Assembly: GCA_902651635.1 (NCBI GenBank)
Contig: CACRSC010000091.1
Coordinates: forward strand, 1-64,000
Source of the DNA: Mastigamoeba balamuthi
Taxonomy: Eukaryota; Evosea; Mastigamoebida; Mastigamoebidae
Length of the DNA: 64,000 nt
Direction of reading: 5' to 3'
Shown here one piece after another: positions 55,135-64,000 of the stretch. Numbering within the stretch: position 1 is the first letter of the stretch; the number at the start of each line of letters is the position of its first letter. Position numbers and translations under genes: made by a program. The notes under the pieces are model-generated. The model was not told the DNA's origin, did not search any database, and saw nothing but the letters and a program-made list of their open reading frames with translations.

Positions 55135-58100
55135 TCACGGCGGCAATCTGTGAATGCCCCAGGCCTGCATCCTCTGGATGATCTGGTTGGTGATCGTCGG
55201 CCTCCCGCTCTGCCAATGCAGTATGTGCCGGCAGAGGTCGCCCACGAGGTTCTCTCGGTTGTGCTGCCAGCGGAGCGTCAGAGGGCGGCAGAGCAGTGCG
55301 GCGAAGTAGAGAGAGCGTCGTGCCATTCGGTGCAGCTGGTACAGCGCGTCGAGGGCGGTGACGATGCGCTTGTACGTCGCCGGGCCCGACGGCAGGCGCT
55401 GCTGCATCCACTCCCTCATCCCGCTGATGCTCTTGTGCGTCGAGCTCAACGACGGGTTCCTCGCCTGTGCCCGCAAAAAAACCCGGTGAGCACAGCAGCG
55501 GGGGCAAGGGCGCTGCCCTCCCTCCGTCCTTCATGCTAACTCACGTGCAGGAGGTTGGCGACGCAGGTGTCGATGGCGGGGTTGAAGTCGCTGTACGAGC
55601 GCCAGACGATCGAGTCGAGCAGCTGCAGCCACTGCTCGCGCTGGGAAGCCGAGAGGCTGCCGAATACCGCTTCGAGGCGCACGAGGCACACGAGCCGCTG
55701 CTCGGCGTAGGTCTCGCTCTTGGCCAGCGACAGCATCGTGTCGTACCAGGCGGCCGCGTCGGGCAGCTTCAGCATCAGCGAGATGGCCTCCTGCTTGGGC
55801 CGCCGCAGCGTCAGAACAGTCGCTATCTCCTGCGGCGTGCAGAGCCCCGTGGCCTCGGCGAGGACCGAGGCGTCGTCGGCCAGCAGTGCCAGCGCGCTGC
55901 GCTTCCGCAGCCCGGCGTTCTGCGTGCGCTTGGCGATGGCGAGGGCGAAGGCCGCGCAGTTCGTGTCGCCTTCGGCCACGAGCATCGCGAGCGGCAGCAT
56001 CGCCGCGTTGAACTCGGGCGAGGGGCTCTCGACGGCGAGCACCTCGGCGCAGAGCGCTCCCACGTAGCGCGCGAAGTCGCCGCCGAGGCGCTGCGCGTTG
56101 CCGCAGATGAGCTGCGCGAAGTACTCGACGGGGAGGATCGCCTGCCGGAAGACCCAGGCGACGCCCTCGGCCCACGCGGCGTCGACGGCGGACTTGCGGA
56201 GCACGAGCGCACAGAAGTCGACGACGGCCTTGCTGCCCACCGCGTGCAGCGCGCGCAGCACGTCGAACGCCGCGCTGCACGAGAGCCGCGGGAGCCACGC
56301 CGAGCACTGCTCCGCCATGGCGCAGGCGGCCATCTCGGCGCCCTGCTGCTCGACGACCCACACGAGGTAGTCGGGCGCGCGGACGACTCCGCCCGACTCG
56401 CGGACGTACGTCTCCGCGGCCGCGGCGAGCAGCGCGTCCCTGCTGCGCTTGTCGCGCACGGTGCCCGGCAGCAGCCGCGAGAAGCGCTCGACGACGGTCG
56501 GCGGCACGCGGCCCCCCAGCAGCTTCCCCAGCGTCTCCGCTAGCGTCGCGTACTCCTGCGTGGCCTCGGTGATCTGCCGCCACATGTCCTCGAGCTCGTG
56601 CGTGTGCACTGTCTTCTGGCAGGGCGCGCGGGTGGTCAGCAGGCGGCCGCGCGCCCACTGGGGGCCCGGGGGGAGGCGCGGAGCGTACCGCTCTGATTTT
56701 GGACAGCAGGACCAGCGCGGACCGCACGGCGGCGTCGGCGAAGCCCAGCTCGCGGCACTTGCGCGAGACGGCCGCCAGCGTGGCCGCGGCCGACGCGGGG
56801 CCGAGGCAGCGGCTCACGACGGCGTCGACCTGCTCGGAGGGGCTCGGCGTCCGGGCCGCCGCCTCGAGCGCGAAGCAGACGAACGCGTCGCTCTTGTGCA
56901 GCGACGTCGCGGCGCGCAGCGCCATGTCGAAGGCCTCGCGCGCGTGCCCCTTGTCGAAGAGCAGGCCGACGGCCGAGGTGACCTCCTCAGCGGGCGCGAA
57001 CTGCGGCGCCGGCGGGGCCTCGGGGCTGCGCACGGCGCCCGTGAAGACGAGGTCCGAGACGCCGGCGACGCCGAGCAGCTCGTAGGTGAGCTCCTGCAGC
57101 AGCGGCTCGTTCTCGGGGCTGCGCTTGGCCAGCAGCAGCTCGCGCGCCTGCCGCGTGTTGCCGTTGCCGCGCAGCACGGCCGCGACGACCCGCAGCGCGG
57201 CCGGCGGCCCGCAGAGCAGCGCGTCGGCGGTGAACTCGTCGAAGAGGGCCTCGCGGTCGCCGCTCGCCAGCGACGAGGCCACCGCGCCGACGAGCGCGTC
57301 CGAGGGCTCGAACGAGAGCTGCCGGGCCTGCACGACGAGCGCCACGTCCGCGGGCGCGGCCTCGCCGAACCTGAGCTTGGCGAGCTCGCGCAGCTTGTCG
57401 AGCACGTCGGGCGTCGGCACGACGGCGCAGACGCGCTTGAGCGCGTTGGCGAACTTCTCGGCCGACGTGCTCTGCGAGAGCTCGGCGATGAGGTCCAGCG
57501 CGCGCTGGCGGTGCTCGTCCGAGTGCAGGACGAGCTGCACGAGGCACTCGAGCGTGCAGTCGGCGAAGCCCTCCCAGCCGCGCGTCCGCTCGGCGACGTA
57601 GAGCAGCACGCCGCCGTTGTTCTCGCACGAGTCGGGCGTCAGCAGCGAGACGAGCTTGCGCTGCGCCTCGGCGGCGCCGGCGGAGCGCAGGTGGCCCAGC
57701 AGCAGCTCGCCGTACGACTCGGCGCCGGGCCGCGGCTCGCGGATCGACTCCCAGCTGGCCAGCGAGCAGAGCGCGCGGCGCACAAACGCGAAGAGCGTGT
57801 CGGGCGGCAGCACGGCGCTGCAGGCCACGGCGACCTGGTGCAGCGCGTGCGCCGAGCACGACTTGGCGATGACGCAGTCCAGCACCTTGGCGAGCTGCTC
57901 GGCGTCCGCGATGAGCTCGGGCTGCGAGACGACGCGGACCGCGAGCCGCACGCTGAGCGCCGAGAAGGCGGCCGCGCGCTCGTCCCCGGACTCGACGTCG
58001 TCCTGCAGGCGCTCGTAGAGGCAGCGGAAGAGCTTCACCTGCGCGCGGACGGCGTGGGCGACGCCGAAGAGCTTGCTGGCGAGCAGCACGGGCGCGAGCT

Positions 58101-60108
58101 CCTCGGCGGCCATGCCGCAGCAGCGCCACGTGATCGTCAGCGCCTTGGCGGCCTGGAACGCGGCGCCCTCGGAGGCCTGCGCGAAGAGCTCGAGGATGTG
58201 CGCGAGGCTCTCGGGCCCCGGCGAGGCCACGGCCGTCAGCAGCAGCACGACGTCGCGGTACTCGGCGGTGCCCGCGTACTGCCCGAAGTGCGCGCCGAGC
58301 GAGGCGAGCATGTACGAGGTCAGCGTGGCGGCGCGGATCTCCGAGGGGTCCGTGCAGCGGACGATCGACCACGTGGCGTGCTCGAGGCCGCGGAGGCCCA
58401 GCAGGCTCGAGATGCGGAACATCTTGCTGCCGGCGACGACGACCTCGTCCGCGTGGCCCGTGACGATGTAGATCTCGAAGTTGCGGTGCGCCCACGCGTA
58501 GGCCGTCACGGGGTCGAAGCTCGCGAGCCACCGCGCGCCCGACGACACAAAGTCCGAGGCCGTGCTGGTCATGACGTAGTGCGAGACAGACGCGCAGCAG
58601 ACCGAGACCACCACGTCCTCTGCGGGGCCCAGCGAGCTCAGCAGCGCGAAGATGTCGAGCGGGTCGTACGACTGGAACGACTCTGCCACCTGCGCGAGGC
58701 AGAGGTCCTGCAGCGACCCCACGCCGCTCTTGGACACCCAGCACGGGCTCTCCCCGCTCCTGGCATCCAGCACCGCCCTCCTCAGCCCCTCCGCGTGCGC
58801 CACCTGTGCCCCCGCCGTTGGACACATACACAAAAGAGAGGGTGGGAGAGAGAGAGAGAGGAGCAGAGAGGACTGGCGGGGTGTACCCAGTGGCTGTTGG
58901 TGAAGCACTCCTTGATCACCCACCACGCGAATTCCGCGTCTTTGTCGGCCCTCAGCAGGGGCAGCGCGACAGGGAGGAGGAACTTGAGGGGCAGCACGCC
59001 GCCCCCGTACTCCTCCACCAGCACCTGCGCCAGAGAACCGGGAAGCCCAGCGTCAGCGGCGCCAGCGGAGCCCGCGGACGGGCAGGCGCACCTCTCGGAG
59101 GACCCCGCGGAGGCTGGCTTGGTCGAGGCAGGCCTGGACTGTGGCGATGGCCTCCTCCCAGAGCGACGCGCGCACCTGGAAGCGGAACACAAAGGCGGGC
59201 GATTCCAAATAGCTCGCCGCCTTGATGGCCTCCTCGTGCCTGCCCTCGAAGCTGAGCACCTCGGCGCGCATCAGCGCCGCGATGCTGTCGAACGAGGAGG
59301 GGTCCACGGCGCTCTGGGGGCCCTGGGGCCACCCGCCCGCGAGCACCCTGGCCGCGAGCTCGCTCTCGTGCGCGGACAGCGCGACCACGGTGGCGATGGC
59401 CTCGCGCAGCGCCGCGGGCGTCGCTGGCCACGTGGCGACGACCGCGAGAGCGCACAGCGCGGTGTCGTAGAGCGGGGGCTTCTTCTGCGCGACCAGCCGC
59501 AGCAGGCGGACGAGCGAGAGCGCCTGGGAGACGCGGCCGGCCATCGCGAGGCGCCTGACGAGCGCGCACGCGTCGTCGTAGGCCGTCTGCTGCTGCACCT
59601 CGCTCCGCAGCGACGCCCGGGCGACCCGCTCCTCCGCGCGCGCCCACTCGGCCTCGAGGTCCTCGACGGCGTTGCCCTGGGGCACCTCCCCCGTCACCCG
59701 CGGCCACTGCGCGGCCTCGGCGTCTGCGGCGGAGATGAGGGCGGTGGCAGCGGCAGCGGCGCCCGCGTGGTGACCCGCGGCCCCCTCGTCGCCGCCCTCG
59801 CTCTCGCCGGCGCTGTCCTCGGCGCCCTCGCCCTCGCCCTCGTCGTCCTCGTCCTCGTCCTCGTCGCTGTCGTCGTCGTCGAAGTAGTGGGGCGCGCCCC
59901 AGTGGTGGCCGTAGTGCGCCTCCTCGCGCAGCTCGTCGATGGTCTCCCGGGCCCGCCGCAGCTGCCCGCCCAGGTGCCGCGCCTGCGCCACGAGGTACCC
60001 CACGAGCCCCTCCAGCCTCGCGCACCTCGCCCGCACCCGCTCGTCCTCCCCCGCGCTCTCCCACCTGCCCCCGCCGCCGCCCGCCGCCTGCGCCTGCCGC
60101 GGGGCCGC

Positions 60109-60145
<37 letters not shown>

Positions 60146-60381
60146 GTGGCCGCGCCGGCGTCGCTGTCAGAGTCGATCGTTATCGTCTCCGCGGGCGCGT
60201 CTGCCGCGTTCGCCGCTGCTGGCGCCGCTGCGGTCGGGGCTGGGGCTGGGGCTGAGGGCGCGAGCGCGCGGCGCTTGGACTCGGGGGAGCCCGAGACCCC
60301 GGAGACCCCGGAGCGCGCGGAGCCCTCGGAGCCGGCGCCTTGGGCGGCGGCGCAGTCGCTGGCCTCGCGGGCGCGCTTCAT
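55135..60381 (-). CDS. Large acidic helical-repeat protein, unknown
   Basis: Five minus-strand exons (60381-59092, 59024-58887, 58803-56689, 56612-55545, 55464-55135) total 4,941 nt, giving 1,646 residues; all introns are phase 0. The start chosen begins MKRAREASD; an upstream in-frame Met exists at 60537. Residues 1-110 are low complexity with a possible nuclear signal and ITIDSDSD. A predicted coiled coil (LEGLVGYLVAQARHLGGQLR) is followed by a long Asp/Glu tract. The remaining about 1,350 residues are Ala/Leu-rich helices without a span, resembling HEAT/ARM-like solenoids. I do not recognise a family. A nuclear scaffold or transport factor would be speculation. Confidence 0.7.
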
Positions 60382-60609
60382 GTGCGTCGTCACTGTGGGG
60401 TGTCCGCGCGGGTCGCGATATCTGAGGCACGGCGGATCTCGCGCTGGAAATCCTGCCAGCAGTTGCTGCTGCTTTTTTCCAAACCTCTGCACAGTGAAAC
60501 GCCGATCCCTCTGGAAGATCCCTGCGGAAATGTGCACTAGATTCGCCCTGTGACGGTTGGGGATTTCGCCTTACTTGGAATCAGAAATATCTCCTCCGTC
60601 GGCGGGTCA

Positions 60610-61987
60610 CGCCCCCAGCCCGCCCGCCATCATCACGGTACCGCACAGGCTCGGACGGGCCGGTGAGCTCATTTCTCAACGGGGGGGGGAATGAATCGCT
60701 CGCTGTGGGAGGCGCAGCGACGTCGACGAAAGGGCTCTGTGCGGGGAGGGACGATACGTATCGGCCCGGGAGGAGCGGAGGGGCCGCACTGCCTTTGTGG
60801 TCACTTTTCAACTGCAGCCCTCTGTGCCACACACCCCATCTCCTCCCTCTTCTCGGCCAGACCGAGGGTTCTCCTCAGCTCTCACCCGCTCACACTGACC
60901 CCACCTGACTCCCGTGCGAGCAGCGCAGGCCAGGCAGCACAAGCAGCGGCCGCGGGGACACGACGATGCGGAGGAGCAGAGCGACGAGATCCCGGACACG
61001 AAGAGGCGCTGGGCAGAGGAGGTCGCCGAGGCCGAGGCCGAGAGGAGGAGGCGACCAAGGCTCGAGCAGGCGGTGGACGACGCCGGCGTGGCACACCTGT
61101 TCGAGCTCGTGGTGCGCTCGCGCGTTGGATCAGCGACAGGGCCACGTGTCTCGGACGATTTCTTCAGCATCGGCGCGAGAGGTGCGCATTCCCTGCGCAC
61201 TGAGTTTGGGTGTGGGTCGTGCGGTGTTTGGGAGCGCGTCGATGAGACCGGCGGCATCTGTGCACGCAAGCCCTCCGCCCGCATCCTTTGTGCCGTCCGC
61301 AGCCCAGAGAGTGTGCAGTGTGTTGCCTGTTGCCCTGGTTGCCCCTGATGTACGCACTCGAAGGATGGCTGGCTGACCACCCAGTGCAAAGCCCTACGCG
61401 GACCAATGTCCCAGTCTGCGGTTGGCTGTCTGCGATGTATGGTCCCACCTGCTGTCGAGCTGGACGGCCGGGCAGGCGCAAGGGTGTGGTGGTGTGGCTT
61501 GCGTGTACGATGTCGCTGGCAGAGAAAGGTCGGGGAAGAACGCGAGGTTGGGGGGCTGTGCCGCCTTGCGCTGATCCAGGCGCTGGCCGTGCTCGGATCT
61601 GCACTGGCACAGCCACTCGGCCTATGCGTGCGTGGGGAGTGGCTCTGGCAAGTGGCTACAGTTGCTCATTGCCCTCAGTACTGGAGGCCCCTCTTTACTT
61701 AAGGGCCTTGGGCATCGGCAGCTATGCGCTGGACCCTTAGCCTCCCTTCCCTCCTTCCTCTGGGGTTCGGCCCTGGTGGGCTGCCCACCTGCCCTTCGTC
61801 TGCCCGTCTCCCATGGCCTCCGTCTCACCACTCGACTCATTCTACCGCCTCTGCTCTCTCGTGTCGCAGGCCGGTCTGCGCGATCGATCTGACCACGATC
61901 TGCGGCGGTGTGGACGCCTTGGGCAGCCGGTTCACGTGCAGCGTCCTCGAGGTGGCTCGCAACCTGCAGATCGCCCTGTACCTCTGA
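60610..61987 (+). pseudogene. Degenerate paralogue of the U-box gene
   Basis: Homologous to the U-box gene at 47.5-49.4 kb but on the other strand. Matching parts: the donor GTGAGCTC at 60664; the palindrome at 60748; the exon about 60920-61179 (EQAVDDAGVAHLFEL against EQTVDDPDLAHLLEC); the donor GTGCGCATTCCCTGCGCAC after it; a long intron; and the acceptor at about 61870. The exon equivalent to 48812-48457 is missing. In the last exon CAIDLTTI matches CPITLTTI, but a short deletion around 61947 shifts the frame and the U-box is lost, ending LQIALYL. No in-frame ATG is seen. It may still be transcribed. Confidence 0.6.
60748..60767. promoter_or_regulatory. Second copy of the intronic palindrome
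   Basis: GGGACGATACGTATCGGCCC, one base away from a perfect palindrome, lies in the same context as 49292-49311: CGAAAGGGCTCTG precedes it and TGTGGTCACTTTT follows. Confidence 0.5.
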
Positions 61988-62219
61988 GCCGATTGCACCT
62001 CTGCAGATTCCTGATTTAGAAAGTAGAATGTGGGAAAAATAAATTCTTGATCCTTCTTGATATTCGTGTATGGCGCTGCCTGTCCACTGAGGGCCACCCT
62101 ATCCTTGCTTCCCTGAAACGCGACGCGACGTACCCCTCAGCCGAGAGCTCGAAGAGAAGCCAGCGCCGCTGTGCACACATACATCACATCACGCAGCTCC
62201 CCCCTGCCACGTACCGGAG
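61988..62219. other. Intergenic spacer
   Basis: AT-richer spacer with AATAAA near 62038, which could end the transcript of the degenerate U-box gene. It leads into the 5' flank of the next gene. Confidence 0.35.
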
Positions 62220-64000
62220 ATGAAGCGGCGTCCGGACCAGAGCCCTGGCTCCTCGGCCTCCTCCAGCCCGGCCAGTCGCCGTCAGCGTGTCCCCCCTCCC
62301 GTCCCGTCGCCGCCCCCGCAGCAGCAGCAGCAGCAGCAGCAGGTGGACCTCGCCGAGTACGCGCGGGCGCAGAGGGACTTCTACGCGCGGGTCGACCAGT
62401 TCGCCGTCGAGGGTCTGCCTACTGCCTCCACGTCGCGTCGCTCGCCCGCGCCCTCGGCCCGCTCGGTGGCCGCCGCCCTGCGCTCCGCCGCGGGCCCAGC
62501 GGACCTCGCGCAGGCGCTGCGCTCCGTCCTGGACGTGAGGTGCCGGGGCGCCGTGTCGTCGTCGGCTCTGGGCAGCGCTGTGAGTCGCCTTGTGCTGCCC
62601 CCGCGCGCTGCCTGTGGGTCCCCTGACGGGCTGCCACGAAAGCTGGCGGGGTCGCTGCCGAGGCTCGCGCAGCTGGGGCCTGTCCCCGACAGCCTGACGG
62701 TGGAGTACTTCGAGGCCGTCGTCCAGCTGGCAGCGTCCAATTCGAGTCAGCAGCGGGCACTTGTTTCGCTGTTGTGTTGTCTGCCAGCCCCCTCGCTGCG
62801 GAGGTCTCAGCACAGGACTCCTCCTCCTCCTCCCTCCGCAGCCGCCCAGGAGGCCATGGGCGGCGCTGTGGCCCGGTTCGCGTCGGGCGTCCTGCTCTCG
62901 TCTGGCGCGCGGGACGGCGGCGTCGTCGCGGTGGCCGCCGCAGAGGCCCTCGACGCCCTGGCGCTGCGGAGCAGGAGGAACCAGTCGGCCATCCGCGCGC
63001 ACCTGCCGCTCACTGCCCTCGCCTCCCTCGCCCTGGCGTCGCTAGGTCCCCCCCTTCCTCCTCTTCCCCGGCCACCCGCTGCTGCCCCGTCGCCCACGGG
63101 CAGGGATCCCGCCAGACTACCACCTGCAGGAGGTGCTGTGCGAGCTGGCGCACCTGCTGGCGCCCCCCGAGGAGCGCGCGTTCGTCTTCAGGGCCCCGGA
63201 GCTCGCGCGGGCGTTCGCGGCGATGCGGGGCGACGCCGACGAGGGCGACATCTGCGCCTTCGTGGCCGCCGTCGACGGCTGCCCGGCGGCCAGCGGTGCC
63301 GTCGCGCCCCTCGCGGTCTCGTCTGCGCGCGTCGCTGGGGCGCCCGTGCGGCCCGCGGGCGGCGTGGCCTTTGTCACACGGTCGGCTGTGTGCCTGCGGC
63401 ACGGCGAGCCGGGCCAGACGCAGCTCGAGGAGGTGCCCCTGGACGGGCTCTCGGTCGCCGCCGTCGGTCAGGCCTCGCTGGAGCTCAGGGGAGGGGGCGC
63501 CGGCGCGGCAGGCTGCGTGCTGCTGACGTTTGCCAGCGAGGCCCTGAGCAGCGGGGCGGCTGAGCTGATCGGGCGCAGGATCGCGCAATCCCGGGCGGAG
63601 ACGGTGGTCCCGCCGCAGCCTGACGCCCAGGCCGACCCCTCCCCCAGCCCGCTGCCTGCTCAGAGATGCCCTGCGCGCAAGGCGTCGATCAGCTCGCCCA
63701 TATGCGTGCGCAAGGCCTCGGGCGGCGGACCCGCTGCGGCGGCGCAGGGCAAGGGGGACAACTGCCCGCAAGCGGTTACCCCCGGCAGCGGGGCCATTGC
63801 TGCGCTGGGACTCTACGAGGAAGAGGAGAGAAATCCCGCTCACCAGAACGCCAATGCCGCCGCCGGGCCCCTGGCGGTCTTCGATCTCATCGAGGAGCCC
63901 CCCGCACCCCGCACCGACGACCGAGAGACAACCTCCCCCGTGGCCCCCTCTGCCAGCTGCGTGGCGACGGCCGTGCGGCTGCGGTCCGCCCTCTCAACGG
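62220..64000 (+). CDS. PolyQ protein with helical and possible PH-like region, truncated by window
   Basis: Starts MKRRPDQSPGSSASS; a CAG run at 62318-62341 encodes about eight Gln. A helical region (DLAEYARAQRDFYARVDQF; ALRSVLDV; EYFEAVVQLAASNSSQQ; AQEAMGGAVARFASG; SRRNQSAIRAHLPL) continues over several exons. A beta-rich segment near 63350-63560 (GGVAFVTRSAVCLRHGE; GCVLLTFAS) could be PH-like. The tail is low complexity, and the frame is still open at the window end. Introns lie near 62580-62700, 62760-62850 and 63045-63110, with approximate borders. ARM-like plus PH-like order recalls SYCP2-type proteins, but this is a weak guess. Confidence 0.55.

Noticed and set aside
59800-59890. GTC/GAC repeat as a CRISPR-like or microsatellite locus
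   Set aside because: It encodes the Asp/Glu tract of the large helical protein, and the repeat is simple codon reiteration.
1-64000. CRISPR arrays, bacterial operons, riboswitches, replication origins
   Set aside because: No evenly spaced repeats or bacterial signals; the window is eukaryotic nuclear DNA with introns.

Overview
The window is nuclear DNA from a GC-rich protist. Nearly every gene is cut by short spliceosomal introns, mostly 40-160 nt and GT-AG with a few GC-AG. TAA, TGA and TAG all serve as stops, and two intron-less eukaryotic tRNA genes are present. A 34-kDa-type actin-bundling protein (a family known from Dictyostelium), TKL kinases fused to class III cyclases, an anchored secreted cellulase and a dynactin subunit together suggest an amoebozoan. 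The GC content and short introns would fit an Archamoebae- or Acanthamoeba-like organism, but the species cannot be fixed from the sequence alone.

Layout. 1-0.4 kb: broken ankyrin-like fragments. 1.1-9.2 kb: a 14-exon receptor with LamG and Cys-rich repeats, a membrane span, a TKL kinase, a nucleotidyl cyclase and a second TKL kinase. 9.2-13.4 kb: an AT-richer island with a decayed DNA-transposon transposase. 13.4-20.6 kb: a four-span membrane protein (-), a secreted alpha/beta hydrolase (+), a possible p53-fold transcription factor (+) and a tandem-DH RhoGEF (-), followed by a 206-bp inverted-repeat element. 21.3-31 kb: a membrane adenylyl cyclase (-), ACTR10 (-), a membrane-anchored methyltransferase (+) and a membrane cyclic-nucleotide phosphodiesterase (+). 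31-41 kb: a GH5 cellulase with a GPI-type tail, tRNA-Ser, a C2-pseudokinase, a second membrane adenylyl cyclase (-), a 792-N gap, tRNA-Leu and a nucleotide-sugar transporter (-). 41.6-47.4 kb: an ankyrin-calpain with a degenerate active site. 47.5-62 kb: a U-box gene (-), an ABP34-type actin bundler (-), a DPP8/9-type peptidase (+), a 1,646-residue acidic helical protein of unknown function (-) and a degenerate second copy of the U-box gene (+). 62.2 kb to the end: an incomplete polyQ protein.

How the genes relate. The strongest theme is cyclic-nucleotide signalling. Three membrane-anchored class III cyclases and one membrane phosphodiesterase, all with an extracellular sensor region, lie within about 37 kb. 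A RhoGEF, an actin bundler and a dynactin subunit add a cytoskeletal theme. Several exon models were checked by arithmetic: the exon lengths of the receptor, both stand-alone cyclases, the phosphodiesterase, calpain, hydrolase, transporter, methyltransferase, actin bundler, four-span protein and helical protein each sum to a multiple of three.

Caveats. Two single-N joins (25557 and 50316) are flanked by near-identical direct repeats. These look like unmerged contig or haplotype ends rather than true duplications.
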